Shown: positions 8,535 to 19,182, counted from the first letter of the stretch. The stretch is 64,000 nt of DNA from Rhodoplanes tepidamans (GCF_030813915.1 NZ_JAUSUJ010000002.1:310001-374000); one strand, 5' to 3'. Made by a program: numbers and translations. The notes: generated by a model not told the origin, from the letters alone.

Positions 8535-10502
8535 GTGACGACATCCGCATCCGCAATGCATCTGGAATCCGGTCGGCAGGAGAGCGTCGGCGCCAGCCGG
8601 TATCACGACGTGTATGCCCGGTCGCTGGCCGACCCGGTCGGCTTCTGGAGCGAGGCGGCCGAGGCGATCGACTGGTACGAGAAGCCGAAGACGATCTTCG
8701 ATCCGAAGGCCGGCGCCTATGGCCGCTGGTTCGTCGGCGGCGTCTGCAACACCTGCTACAACGCGGTGGACCGCCACGTCCTCGGGGGCCGCGCCAACCA
8801 GCCGGCCCTGATCTACGACTCGCCCGTCACGGCGACCAAGCGCGTCTACACCTACGGCGATCTCCTGCAGGAGGTGCGCACCCTCGCCGCCATCCTGCGC
8901 GACTTCGGGGTCGGCAAGGGCGACCGCGTGATTCTCTACATGCCGATGGTGCCGGAGGCGCTGATCGGCATGCTGGCCTGCGCCCGCATCGGCGCCATCC
9001 ACTCGGTGGTGTTCGGCGGCTTCGCGGCCAAGGAGCTCGCCACCCGCATCGACGACGCCAAGCCGAAGGTGATCCTCACCGCGAGCTGCGGCATCGAGCC
9101 GGGCCGCGTCGTCGCCTACAAGCCGCTGCTCGACGCCGCCATCACGTTCGCGTCGGAGAAGCCCTCCGCCGTGCTGGTGCTGCAGCGGCCGCAGACCCAG
9201 GCCGAGCTGATCCCGGGACGTGATCACGACTGGGCGACGCTGCGCGCCACCGCGCTGAAGTCCGGCCGCGTCGCCGAATGCGTCCAGGTCGCGGCGACCG
9301 ATCCGCTCTACATCCTCTACACGTCGGGCACCACCGGCAAGCCGAAGGGCGTGGTGCGCGACAACGGCGGCCACATGGTCGCGCTCAAGTGGACGATGCC
9401 GAACCTCTACGGCGTCGAGCCCGGCGAGGTGTACTGGGCGGCCTCCGACGTCGGCTGGGTGGTCGGCCACTCCTACATCGTCTACGCGCCGCTGCTGCAC
9501 GGCTGCACCACCATCCTGTACGAGGGCAAGCCGATCGGCACGCCGGACGCGGGCGCCTTCTGGCGGGTGATCTCCGAGCACAAGTGCGTGACCATGTTCA
9601 CGGCGCCGACGGCGTTCCGGGCGATCAAGAAGGAGGATCCGGACGCCAAGCTGCTCGCCAAGTACGACCTGTCGCTGCTGCGTACCCTGTTCCTGGCCGG
9701 CGAGCGCGCCGACCCCGACACGGTGATGTGGGCGGAGCGCATCCTCGGCGTGCCGGTGATCGATCACTGGTGGCAGACCGAGACGGCGTGGGCGATCGCC
9801 GGCAACCCGGTCGGCCTCGGCCGCCTGCCGGTGAAGCCGGGCTCGCCGACCGTCGCGATGCCGGGCTACGACGTGCGCATCGTCGACGAGGGCTGCCACG
9901 AGCTGCCCGCCAACAAGATGGGCTCGATCGTCGTCAAGCTGCCGCTGCCGCCCTCCTGCCTGCCCACCCTGTGGCAGCAGGACGACCGTTTCGTGGAGAG
10001 CTATCTCCACGAGTATCCGGGCTACTACAAGACCGCGGATGCCGGCTTCAAGGACGAGGACGGCTATCTCTACATCATGGGGCGCACCGACGACATCATC
10101 AACGTCGCGGGCCACCGCCTCTCGACCGGCGGCATGGAGGAGGTTCTGGCCTCGCACCAGGACGTCGCCGAATGCGCCGTCATCGGCATCAAGGACGAGC
10201 TCAAGGGCGAGGTGCCGTGCGGCTTCGTCGTCCTCAAGTCCGGCGTCGAGAAGAAGCCGAGCGACGTCGAGCAGGAGATCGTCAAGCTGGTGCGCGACAA
10301 GATCGGCCCGGTCGCGGCCTTCAAGATCGCCATCTGCGTCAACCGGCTGCCGAAGACGCGCTCCGGCAAGATTCTCCGCGGCACCATGAAGAAGATCGCC
10401 GACCACGACCCGTGGACCATGCCGGCCACCATCGACGACCCGTCCGCGCTGGACGAGATCGACGCGGCGCTGAAGGGGCACGGCATCGGCGGCGGAGCGT
10501 AG
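8535..10502 (+). CDS. prpE: Propionyl-CoA synthetase / acetyl-CoA synthetase-like acyl-CoA ligase
   Basis: Converts a short-chain acid, most likely propionate, with ATP and CoA to the acyl-CoA. The 655-residue length and architecture are those of the PrpE/Acs family. YTSGTTGKPKGVVRDNGGH lies near residue 260, then WAASDVGWVVGHSYIVYAPL, DHWWQTETAWAI, and the C-terminal catalytic lysine motif KTRSGKILRGTMK. The variant GHSYIVYAPLL is typical of propionyl-CoA synthetases. The start is the GTG at 8535, seven bases after a perfect AGGAGG (8522-8527). Propionyl-CoA could feed the methylmalonyl-CoA route, for which a decarboxylase is encoded at 36917-37696. Confidence 0.92.
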   Translation: MTTSASAMHLESGRQESVGASRYHDVYARSLADPVGFWSEAAEAIDWYEKPKTIFDPKAGAYGRWFVGGVCNTCYNAVDRHVLGGRANQPALIYDSPVTATKRVYTYGDLLQEVRTLAAILRDFGVGKGDRVILYMPMVPEALIGMLACARIGAIHSVVFGGFAAKELATRIDDAKPKVILTASCGIEPGRVVAYKPLLDAAITFASEKPSAVLVLQRPQTQAELIPGRDHDWATLRATALKSGRVAECVQVAATDPLYILYTSGTTGKPKGVVRDNGGHMVALKWTMPNLYGVEPGEVYWAASDVGWVVGHSYIVYAPLLHGCTTILYEGKPIGTPDAGAFWRVISEHKCVTMFTAPTAFRAIKKEDPDAKLLAKYDLSLLRTLFLAGERADPDTVMWAERILGVPVIDHWWQTETAWAIAGNPVGLGRLPVKPGSPTVAMPGYDVRIVDEGCHELPANKMGSIVVKLPLPPSCLPTLWQQDDRFVESYLHEYPGYYKTADAGFKDEDGYLYIMGRTDDIINVAGHRLSTGGMEEVLASHQDVAECAVIGIKDELKGEVPCGFVVLKSGVEKKPSDVEQEIVKLVRDKIGPVAAFKIAICVNRLPKTRSGKILRGTMKKIADHDPWTMPATIDDPSALDEIDAALKGHGIGGGA

Positions 10503-10540
10503 AGTGGGCGCTGACGCCAGCGGGATGTGATGCTGCAGCC

Positions 10541-10580
10541 TTCTCCCTCCCCCGCTCGCGGGGGAGGGTCGGGGAGGGGG
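10541..10580. repeat. Interspersed palindromic repeat, family A
   Basis: Stem formed by CTCCCTCCCCCGC and GCGGGGGAGGG around CTC, followed by TCGGGGAGGGGG. Similar short G/C hairpins recur between genes at 14401, 21808, 21950, 32781, 32868, 34068, 48910 and 48968, always outside coding sequence. Confidence 0.7.
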
Positions 10581-10596
10581 CCGCGCCGTCAGGTCG

Positions 10597-10614
10597 CTTG
10601 AGTCGCGACTCAAG
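10597..10614. promoter_or_regulatory. Perfect 18-bp palindrome containing two GANTC sites
   Basis: CTTGAGTCGCGACTCAAG is its own reverse complement. It contains GAGTC and GACTC back to back, i.e. two CcrM-type methylation sites (GANTC). It sits 240 bp before the ParA-like start codon. It may be a regulator-binding site, a partition-type site for the ParA-like protein, or a mobile-element target. Function is not known. Confidence 0.55.
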
Positions 10615-10853
10615 GTGCGCCGACCGCGGGTTTCACCCTGTCCCTACGAGCCGGGAGAGAGCTGGTCGCGAGGTGCGGCTAGCCAACAAGCCTTCCGGTT
10701 CGGTGTTTCTTGATTCACTGATCATTTTAAGGCTGCATGAAGCTCGTCGTCGACCAGAGGTTTGGGTTTCGCTCGGTCGCTGGACCGCCAGCCGCCCATT
10801 CTCCGACGGACTAATTTCTTTGGTGCCTCGCGGAAATCGGGAGCGAGCAGGCT

Positions 10854-11816
10854 GTGACGGGGCAGATTTTAGCGGTCGCCAACATGAAGGGCGGCGTCGG
10901 CAAGACGACGACCGTCGTCAGTCTCGCCGAGACCATCGCAGCCGCCACCGACGAGCCGGTGCTCGTGATCGATCTCGACCCCCAGGCCAGTGCCTCGATC
11001 GCGATCGCCGGGGACGACGCTCTCGCCTCGTTGATCAAGAAGGGTCGCTCCCTGGAGGTGTTTCTAGAGCAACGGCTGATTCGACGGCAAGGCGTGAGCC
11101 TTGTCTCCAAGGTCCAGCGCGCCGGTGACGTAACGCATCGGGGACAGCCATTGAACCTGTCTCTCTTGGCTTGTGGACCTCACCTCAGGATCACGGAACG
11201 TGAAATCCTCATCGAACTGATCGATCAGAATCTCGGTTTCCGAGCTGTCGAGACGAAGATTTGCCAAGAGCTACAGCGTGAGTTCGAGGATCTGCGGCGA
11301 CGTTTCAGCTACGTCATTCTCGATTGTGCGCCCGGAATCTCGCCCGTGACCGAGGCGGCGATCCGTTTGAGCGATGCGGTCGTGGTGCCCACCATCGCGG
11401 ATTTCCTTTCGGTGATGGGACTTAACGCCTTCTGCCGAAGCCTCTGGGATCACGATCCGAGTCGTTTCCTGCCCATGCCGGCCAAACCCCATGTCCTGGT
11501 CACGCGCTGGCAGCAGAACGTGCGTCAGCAACGCGACTTTCTGGAGCAACTGGTCGCCGAAGCCGAAGCTGAAGACGCTCACTTCGGGCTGTTCAAGACG
11601 AGGGTTCCGCAATCCGCGGCCTTGGCGAGCGCCCTCGGAAAAACCGGGACGCAGGCCTATCGTGACAAGTACGGCTCAGACGTCGTAAACACTCTCGCAA
11701 GCCTGATCAAAGAACTGAAGGAAGTCATCGTATGCCGCTCGACATCGACGGCACCGCCGTCCTCAGGGCTATCACAAACGCCCCCGAAATCTTCAAGGAT
11801 GTCGATAAGGACCTGA
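10854..11816 (+). CDS. ParA/MinD-family ATPase (orphan, islet-encoded)
   Basis: Deviant-Walker ATPase of 320 residues with the signature MKGGVGKTTTVVSLAE at residues 11-26. The A' motif is VIDLDPQASAS and the Walker B motif is YVILDCAPGISP. Such proteins position DNA, protein complexes or organelles by ATP-dependent binding to the nucleoid. No parB-like gene or parS consensus is nearby; a small unknown gene follows with an 85-bp overlap (11732-11816), so the last 28 codons (from about CRSTSTAPP) are read in two frames. The start is the GTG at 10854. GC content and codon choice (for example TTT, CAT, GTA) differ from neighbours, suggesting transfer. A plasmid-derived or phage-like origin is possible. 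Confidence 0.8.
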   Translation: MTGQILAVANMKGGVGKTTTVVSLAETIAAATDEPVLVIDLDPQASASIAIAGDDALASLIKKGRSLEVFLEQRLIRRQGVSLVSKVQRAGDVTHRGQPLNLSLLACGPHLRITEREILIELIDQNLGFRAVETKICQELQREFEDLRRRFSYVILDCAPGISPVTEAAIRLSDAVVVPTIADFLSVMGLNAFCRSLWDHDPSRFLPMPAKPHVLVTRWQQNVRQQRDFLEQLVAEAEAEDAHFGLFKTRVPQSAALASALGKTGTQAYRDKYGSDVVNTLASLIKELKEVIVCRSTSTAPPSSGLSQTPPKSSRMSIRT

Positions 11817-12202
11817 CCGAGTTCGCCCACAAGGTCGTCGTCAAGCAGCTGAAGGCGAAGGGGACCACGGTCGACCAGATCCGCTCGATCTATCGGGTCG
11901 TCGGCGGCGAGAACTTCGGCCTGATCGCGGACAGCCTGCCGGATGGCGGCAAGGCTATCTTGGCCAAGGTGGACAAGCACAATCCCGATCTCGGGGCTGC
12001 GGACACTGCACGGCTTCGCGAGCATCTCGTCGGGCTGGCTCGCGGCACGATCGATGCCGTCGCCAAGCAGGTCGGGACTCAGAAGGCTTCCCGGACGAAG
12101 CAAGCTGCCGGACGTGAGCGCAAGGCAAAGACTCCTGCGAAACGTGCCATTTCGGCGAAAGCTTACGAAGCGACGTGGGACGGGAAGAATCGCGACGATT
12201 GA
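11732..12202 (+). CDS. Unknown protein paired with ParA-like ATPase
   Basis: 156 residues, not recognised. The N-terminal two-thirds is mixed helical (DKDLTEFAHKVVVKQLKAKGTTVDQIRSIYR); the C-terminus is strongly basic and probably disordered (QKASRTKQAAGRERKAKTPAKRA), a possible DNA-binding tail. It starts at ATG 11732 inside the 3' end of the ParA-like gene, so the two are almost certainly co-translated. By analogy with ParA partners such as ParB- or McdB-like adaptors it may be the cargo adaptor or ATPase activator. That is inference from gene order only. Confidence 0.75.
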   Translation: MPLDIDGTAVLRAITNAPEIFKDVDKDLTEFAHKVVVKQLKAKGTTVDQIRSIYRVVGGENFGLIADSLPDGGKAILAKVDKHNPDLGAADTARLREHLVGLARGTIDAVAKQVGTQKASRTKQAAGRERKAKTPAKRAISAKAYEATWDGKNRDD

Positions 12203-12217
12203 TGCGGCTCGCCGTCG

Positions 12218-13240
12218 TCACGGCTCCGGCCTGATCCGCTTCAGGATCAGCACCGCGAGATCACCGCTCGGGGTGAAGTCGGTCTTGCGCATCTCGAACG
12301 TGGTGGGGCCGATCTTCTTCACGCCGGTGCCGCAGAAGCTGACCAGGCTGTCGGGGTCGCCCTTGTCGACGACGAGGCGGAAGTCGCGGATCGGGCCGGA
12401 CCAGTTGGCGCCGGTCGTGAGCACGTAGTCGATGCGCTGCTCGCTGTAGGGCGGGCCGAAGTCCGACCCCGCCGCCTTGCGGGCGCGGTCGAGCGTCGCC
12501 ATCAGGTCGCGCTCGACGCAGTACGTCTTCACCTGCTCGGCGACCTCGGGCTCCCGCGCCATCGACGGCGCGCCGAGCGAGGTCTGCACGCTCAGCCCCA
12601 CGCTCGGCTGGTAGCGATGCGCGATCACGGTCTCGGCGCGGGCCGGGAAGGTCTGCTGCCAGTAGAACGTGGTCTTCAGGCTCCAGCGCGGCGCCAGATG
12701 CCGCTCCATCCCCTTGCCGGCGTCGTACTCGTCGACATAGGCGAGGCCGAGCGTCACGAGCTCGTCCCAGCGGGCCGGCGGCAGGCGGTCGAGGGCGTCG
12801 CCGGTCGACCGCAGATGCGGCGCCAGCGGTACGCCGAGCCCCTGCAGCAGCGCCGTGCGGTCGACCCCGTCCGGGCCGGTGACGCGCTGCTCGACCGCGG
12901 TCGTGACGGGCTTGCCGTTCACCGTGGTGACGAAGCCGAGCAGGTTGACCGGGTCCTCGGTCGGCACCGCGACGTTCCAGTCGGGACCGTCGACCTTGAT
13001 CTCCGGCATCGGGAAGGCGACGTGCACGGTCACGTCGCGGTCGGCCGTGTTGGTGAAGCGGTAGAGGACGCGGATCTCGGCGGCCGAGACGAACAGGTCC
13101 TCGGACGTCATCTCGACGGCGTCGTTCTTGACGAACACCAGCCCGCCGGTGGCGAGCTCGGCGGTGGAATCGTTGGCCCGCACGGGGGCGGCGAGCGCGA
13201 CCGCGCAGGCGGCCGCGATGGTCAGGACCGTGGTCCGCAT
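12218..13240 (-). CDS. DUF4424-family exported protein
   Basis: About 340 residues with an N-terminal signal peptide (VLTIAAACAVALAAPVRAN). The body matches the DUF4424 family: NDSTAELATGGLVFVKNDAVEMTSEDLFVS, VHVAFPMPEI, TFYWQQTFPA and IRDFRLVVDKG. A periplasmic or extracellular location is likely; no function is established for the family. The ATG at 13240 has GGAGG five bases before it, so it is preferred over the GTG two codons upstream. The gene converges on the ParA-like islet and follows azlD on the same strand. Confidence 0.85.
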   Translation of the reverse strand: MRTTVLTIAAACAVALAAPVRANDSTAELATGGLVFVKNDAVEMTSEDLFVSAAEIRVLYRFTNTADRDVTVHVAFPMPEIKVDGPDWNVAVPTEDPVNLLGFVTTVNGKPVTTAVEQRVTGPDGVDRTALLQGLGVPLAPHLRSTGDALDRLPPARWDELVTLGLAYVDEYDAGKGMERHLAPRWSLKTTFYWQQTFPARAETVIAHRYQPSVGLSVQTSLGAPSMAREPEVAEQVKTYCVERDLMATLDRARKAAGSDFGPPYSEQRIDYVLTTGANWSGPIRDFRLVVDKGDPDSLVSFCGTGVKKIGPTTFEMRKTDFTPSGDLAVLILKRIRPEP

Positions 13241-13299
13241 GATCACCTCCGAGGATCGGCTGCGGCGGGGGTGCGTCCGATATGCGCGCGGCGGCGCCG

Positions 13300-13629
13300 C
13301 TAGTCCAGGCCGGCGGCGCGCGCCGCGGCGGCCACCGCCATGCCGGTGGCGACGGCCAGGAAGTCGTTGCGGCCGACCAGCATGACCAGCGCGCCGGCGC
13401 CGACCGCGAGCGCCGTGGCGGCGCCGCCGTTGGCGACGATCGGCAGCACCGTCGCGGCCAGGATCGAGCCGGGCAGGGCGGCGAGCATGCGCTGGATCCG
13501 CGCCGTCAGCGGCACCCGCCCCATGATCCAGTAGCCGCCGGCCCGCATCGCATAGGTGACGAGCGCCATCGCGGCGATCGCCACCCAGACGCCGAGATCG
13601 AGGCCGCCGGGATCAGTCGCGCCGGTCAT
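13300..13629 (-). CDS. azlD: AzlD-family small subunit of branched-chain amino acid exporter
   Basis: 109-residue membrane protein with about three to four hydrophobic helices (VWVAIAAMALVTYAMRAGGYWIMG, AALPGSILAATVLPIVANGG). AzlD proteins pair with AzlC to form an exporter for branched-chain amino acids and analogues. Its ATG overlaps the end of the AzlC gene by 17 bases, indicating coupled translation. Confidence 0.88.
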   Translation of the reverse strand: MTGATDPGGLDLGVWVAIAAMALVTYAMRAGGYWIMGRVPLTARIQRMLAALPGSILAATVLPIVANGGAATALAVGAGALVMLVGRNDFLAVATGMAVAAAARAAGLD

Positions 13630-14356
13630 CCATCAGGCCTCCCGTCACGGCGCCGGCGACCGCCCCGGCCACGATGAAGAACCAGCCGCCGACCAGCCGC
13701 TCGACCGCGAGCGCGACGGCGCCGGCCACCACCCACGGCACGGCGGCGCGGCGGCCGCGCCACAGCGGCACCAGCATGGCGGCGAAGAACACCGGCATGA
13801 TCAGGTCGATGCCCCAGCGTCTCGGCTCCGCCACCAGCGTGCCGAGCAGGTAGCCGAGCTGGGTGAAGCACAGCCAGAAGCTCGCCAGCAGCACGCTGGC
13901 GCCGATGAACACGCCGGCGTCGCTGCCGCCCTCGTTGCGGTAGCGCATCGAGACGATCCAGCTCGGATCGGAGGTGAGGTGCAGCATCGGGTAGAACCAC
14001 GGCGGCATGCGCCCCATCCACGGCCGCAGCGTCGCCGTGATCAGCAGCATGCGGGCGTTCACGGTGAGGGCGATCAGGGCGAGCCCGAGCACGGCGCCGG
14101 GCGAGAAGGTCCGCGGCCACAGCTCCAGCACCACGAGCTGCGAGGCGGAGGCGAACATGGTGACGCACATCACCAGGTTCTCGGCGAAGCCGAGCCCGAC
14201 CCGCGCCGCCGAGGCGCCGGTCGCCATGGCGATGGCCATCATGCCGGGCATCACCGGCAGCGCCAGCCGCGCGCCGTGGAGCATCCCGGCGCGGGTGATG
14301 GGCACGGCGCCGGACGGAGGAGTCGACGACGTCGGTGGGGATGGAGGGGCCGTCAT
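13613..14356 (-). CDS. azlC: AzlC-family large subunit of branched-chain amino acid exporter
   Basis: Membrane protein of 247 residues with the AzlC pattern: VMPGMMAIAMATGASAARVGLGFAE, then FASASQLVVLEL, NARMLLITATLRPW and LTSDPSWIVSMRYR. It should form the permease core with the adjacent AzlD. The start is ATG at 14356; upstream in-frame sequence runs into a palindromic repeat and is not coding. Confidence 0.9.
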   Translation of the reverse strand: MTAPPSPPTSSTPPSGAVPITRAGMLHGARLALPVMPGMMAIAMATGASAARVGLGFAENLVMCVTMFASASQLVVLELWPRTFSPGAVLGLALIALTVNARMLLITATLRPWMGRMPPWFYPMLHLTSDPSWIVSMRYRNEGGSDAGVFIGASVLLASFWLCFTQLGYLLGTLVAEPRRWGIDLIMPVFFAAMLVPLWRGRRAAVPWVVAGAVALAVERLVGGWFFIVAGAVAGAVTGGLMDDRRD

Positions 14357-14400
14357 GGCGAGCCGGAGCGTCGAGGAGGGGAGCGCCGAAGAGGTGTGAG

Positions 14401-14430
14401 GGTGTCGCCTCTCTCCGCGCGGGGAGAGGG
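14401..14430. repeat. Interspersed palindromic repeat, family A
   Basis: Short G/C hairpin (CTCTCCGCGCGGGGAGAG) in the 177-bp gap between azlC and ftsH. It resembles the other family A copies in this window. Confidence 0.6.
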
Positions 14431-14480
14431 TCTCCGCCGGCGCCGGGATGACGGCCCCGGCGACGGGAACCGGTGTCCTC

Positions 14481-14510
14481 AAACGAAAACGCCCGCGATC
14501 CGCGGGCGTT
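14481..14510 (-). terminator. Rho-independent terminator of ftsH
   Basis: On the minus strand AACGCCCGCG and CGCGGGCGTT form a perfect 10-bp stem with a 3-base loop, followed by TTCGTTT. It starts 24 bases after the ftsH stop codon. Confidence 0.8.
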
Positions 14511-14533
14511 CTCGCATCTGGCTGTCGCCCGGG

Positions 14534-16462
<1,929 letters not shown>

Positions 16463-16640
16463 CAGGCGTCCTCGTGCCCCGTGGCTCTCGATGAAACCGT
16501 GGGCGGTTGGCAGGCGAATTCCAGGCCGCACGCGCCGGTGTGTCGGGGCATGACGCCAATGTAAGAGCCTCGCCCCCGCCCCACAAGCGCGCCGCATCCC
16601 CTGCGACCACATTGCGGGCCCCGTGGTGAACGGCTTTTCC

Positions 16641-17840
16641 TCACGTTTCCGTGGGGTTCGGCACCGGACCGGCAGGCGCCGGCGCGGCGTTTCGTCCGTG
16701 CCGGCGGGGCGGAGCGGGCTCGATCGTCAGTCGTCCTCCCGACAACGTCACCATCGCACCGGCGAGCGTGCGGCGAAACCGCGCAGCCGGGGCGGGCCCG
16801 GCGCAGGCCGCGGCCAGCGCCTCCGCCACGTCCTCGAGCTTGCCGAGCTCGACCGGCCCCTCGGTGCCGGCGGCTGCGACCAGCCGGCCCAGCAGGCGCA
16901 GGCGCAGCTCGGCCGGCGCCCGTACCCAGCCCGCGGCCGCGATCGTCGCGGCGGCGCCGGGCCGGAGGTCGGGCACGGCGAGGTCGGCGGCGAGCCGCTC
17001 GACCGCCGCCTCCAGGGCCGCGTCGGCCCGCCGCATGCGGGCGGCGAGCTGGGCGAGCCTCGCCGCCGACAGGCCCTCGGCGGCGAGGCCGGGCAGCATC
17101 CCGCGCAGCCGCGAACGAGTGAATCGCGGATCACGGTTCGACGGATCGTCCGCCCAGGGGATGCCGGCAGCCGCCAGGGTGGCGACGAGCCGGGCCTTCG
17201 GGATGTCGAGGAACGGCCGGACGAGCCACAGCGCCCCGTCCCGCGCCCCGCCGGCGGGGCGGGCCGGCGGCGGGGCGGGCCCGGAGACCGGCAGCGGGCT
17301 CACCCGGGCCATGCCGGCGAGGCCGGCGACGCCGCTGCCGCGGGCGAGCCGGAACAGCACCGTCTCGGCCTGGTCGTCGCGGGTGTGGGCGGTGAGCACA
17401 TGGGCGGCGCCGGCCGCCCGGGCGGCCTCGGCGAGCAGGCGGTAGCGCGCCGCGCGCGCCGCCTCCTGCAGGCCGGCCGCCGGCTTGTCGCCGGTCCAGC
17501 GCAGGGTGTGGTGGGCGAGGCCGAGGTCCCCGGCGAGCGCCGCGACCGCCAGCGCCTCGGCGGCGGCGCCGCGGCGCAGCCCGTGGTCGACCGTGGCGGC
17601 GACGAGGCGGGGCCCGGCGTCGAGCCCGGCCCGCCAGCGCGCGGCGAGGACCAGCAGGGCGGTGGAGTCGGGCCCGCCCGACACGGCGAGGAGCAGGGCC
17701 GGAAGATGCGCGAGGCCGGCGAACAGCGTGGCCGCCTCGGCGCCGCCTAGCGGCGCGAGGCCGCCGGGCGGCGCGTCGGCGCCGCCGGCCGTCAGGTCGG
17801 CCGCGAGAGGGGCGGCCGGAGGATCACAGGCAGCGCACAC
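16641..17840 (-). CDS. tilS: tRNA(Ile)-lysidine synthase
   Basis: Converts the wobble C34 of tRNA-Ile (CAU) to lysidine so that it reads AUA. The PP-loop ATPase motif SGGPDST lies near residue 54. Further family motifs are [29 protein letters not shown] and [18 protein letters not shown]. The C-terminal part is short, as in many alphaproteobacterial TilS proteins. The assigned start is a GTG at 17840, overlapping the end of cpoB by 17 bases. The N-terminal 30 residues are low-complexity and a later start cannot be excluded. ftsH lies about 180 bp downstream on the same strand. Confidence 0.93.
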   Translation of the reverse strand: MCAACDPPAAPLAADLTAGGADAPPGGLAPLGGAEAATLFAGLAHLPALLLAVSGGPDSTALLVLAARWRAGLDAGPRLVAATVDHGLRRGAAAEALAVAALAGDLGLAHHTLRWTGDKPAAGLQEAARAARYRLLAEAARAAGAAHVLTAHTRDDQAETVLFRLARGSGVAGLAGMARVSPLPVSGPAPPPARPAGGARDGALWLVRPFLDIPKARLVATLAAAGIPWADDPSNRDPRFTRSRLRGMLPGLAAEGLSAARLAQLAARMRRADAALEAAVERLAADLAVPDLRPGAAATIAAAGWVRAPAELRLRLLGRLVAAAGTEGPVELGKLEDVAEALAAACAGPAPAARFRRTLAGAMVTLSGGRLTIEPAPPRRHGRNAAPAPAGPVPNPTET

Positions 17841-18867
17841 GCTTCTGTTCGCGCTCGACCGCCTGCTTGACGTTGACCGAGGCGCGCGGGTAGCGGGCGC
17901 CGACCTGGGCGAAGCTGGCGCAGGCCATCTCCTTCTGGTTCATGGCGGCCAGCGACTGGCCGAGCCGCAGGAAGGCGTCGGCCCCCTTCGGGTTGCTGCC
18001 GGCCCGCTGGGTCAGCGCCAGGAAGGCGTCGGCCGCCTCCTTGTAGGACTTCCTCAGGAACAGGCTCTCGCCCAGCCAGTACTGCGCGTCGGCGGCCAGC
18101 CGGTCGTTGGGATGCTTGCGCAGGAAGTCGCGAAACGTCTGCTCGGCGAGCGCGTAGTCCTTGCGCAGCACGTAGCCGTAGCCGAGGTCGTACTCGTCCT
18201 TGGCGGAGCTGCCCGGCGGCAGGGTGGCGACCTGAGCCCCCGTCGCATTGGGGTTGCGCGGCGGCGGCGCCGGCAGGGCCCCTCCGCCCGGCGCACCACG
18301 GCCGAGCGACGGGTCCGACGCCGCGGCGGCCGCCATGCTGGAGAGGTCGAGCGGCGCGCCGGGCTGGCCGAGGACGCGCGGCGCCCCGGGGGCGTCGGGC
18401 CGCTGGCTCGGATCGAAGGCGTCGCCGCGCCGGCCGCGGCCGGCCGGCGCCGGGGTCGCGGTGGTGTCGGCCGAGGCATAGGCCGGATTGCCGCCGTAGG
18501 ACGGCTGGGACGGCGGCGGCAGATCGGTCGCGCCGGCGGGCGGCGCATAGGCCTGCTCGGCCGGAGCCGGGGCCTCGCCGCGCCGGCCGGGGGGCGGTGC
18601 CGGGGCGGCGCGTCCGCCGCCGCGGCCGAGCTCCTGGAAGCGGAACTCGTAGTCCTCCTGCATGCGCTTGAGCTGCTGCTCCAGCTGGTGGTTCTTGAAC
18701 TGCGCCTGCTCGAGATCGCCGGTCAGCCGGCGCATCTGCCCCTCGAGCTGGTTGAGCCGCACCACCAGGTCGGCCTCCGACATCTGCGCGGACGCCGGCG
18801 TCGCGGCGATCAGCAGCAACAGGCACGTCGCTCCCGCGAGCGCGGGTCGTAAGCCTCCGCGGGTCAT
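17824..18867 (-). CDS. cpoB: Cell division coordinator CpoB (YbgF), Tol-Pal associated
   Basis: Periplasmic protein that links the Tol-Pal machine to peptidoglycan synthesis during constriction. A signal peptide ends at PASAQ. A coiled coil follows (residues 30-80, LVVRLNQLEGQMRRLTGDLEQAQ), then a long Pro/Ala/Gly-rich linker of about 130 residues, then TPR-like repeats from about residue 215 (YDLGYGYVLRKDYALAEQTFRDFLRKHP, AQYWLGESLFLRKSYKEAADAFL). The linker is longer than in enterobacterial YbgF. The start ATG at 18867 has a GAGGTGAT site upstream. Normally this gene follows pal directly; here two extra genes separate them. Confidence 0.93.
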   Translation of the reverse strand: MTRGGLRPALAGATCLLLLIAATPASAQMSEADLVVRLNQLEGQMRRLTGDLEQAQFKNHQLEQQLKRMQEDYEFRFQELGRGGGRAAPAPPPGRRGEAPAPAEQAYAPPAGATDLPPPSQPSYGGNPAYASADTTATPAPAGRGRRGDAFDPSQRPDAPGAPRVLGQPGAPLDLSSMAAAAASDPSLGRGAPGGGALPAPPPRNPNATGAQVATLPPGSSAKDEYDLGYGYVLRKDYALAEQTFRDFLRKHPNDRLAADAQYWLGESLFLRKSYKEAADAFLALTQRAGSNPKGADAFLRLGQSLAAMNQKEMACASFAQVGARYPRASVNVKQAVEREQKRVRCL

Positions 18868-18951
18868 GTCCGGATCACCTCGAAAGAGAAATGCAGGCCC
18901 ACCATAGATCGGCCTGCGTCGAAATTGTGACTGACGCCGGCCCCGCCGTCC

Positions 18952-19182
18952 TCAGGATTTCCCGAGCTTGCCGAGCAGGGTCTTGGCGCTGGCATCCCAT
19001 TCGCGCCGCTGGGTCGCGACCTTGGCGGCTGCGGCTCCGACCCGGGTGGCGGCTTCGGTGCCGCGCGTGGCGATCAGTCTCTGCAGGCCGGCGACGTCGA
19101 CGTCCGCCGAGGCCGGGCTCGCCGCCGGCGCGGTTCGAACCTCGCGGCCGCTCGGAGCGAAGATCTTGAGCTTCTCGGTCAT
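18952..19182 (-). CDS. Small unknown protein downstream of the patatin gene
   Basis: 76 residues, no recognised family. It is soluble by appearance, with an Ala-rich middle (residues 15-30) and a helical C-terminal half (LQRLIATRGTEAATRVGAAAAKV). The ATG at 19182 begins six bases after the patatin stop codon with an AAAGGTGA site overlapping the end of that gene, so the two form a unit. It may be a partner or regulator of the lipase; this is inferred from adjacency only. Confidence 0.65.
   Translation of the reverse strand: MTEKLKIFAPSGREVRTAPAASPASADVDVAGLQRLIATRGTEAATRVGAAAAKVATQRREWDASAKTLLGKLGKS

Larger units (their letters stand above)
10503..10853. other. Intergenic region upstream of the ParA-like islet
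   Basis: This 351-bp stretch holds three things: a GC-rich interspersed palindrome (10541-10580), a perfect 18-bp palindrome (10597-10614), and from about 10690 an AT-richer section with TTGATT and ATTTTA elements that may carry the promoter of the ParA-like gene. No coding sequence was found. Base composition changes near 10690, which marks the left edge of the foreign-looking islet. Confidence 0.5.

Noticed and set aside
10854-11816. Chromosomal parAB/parS partition locus
   Set aside because: No ParB gene follows, the canonical parS sequence is absent, and the composition differs from the host. The chromosomal ParA is normally next to gidB/rsmG, which is not here.
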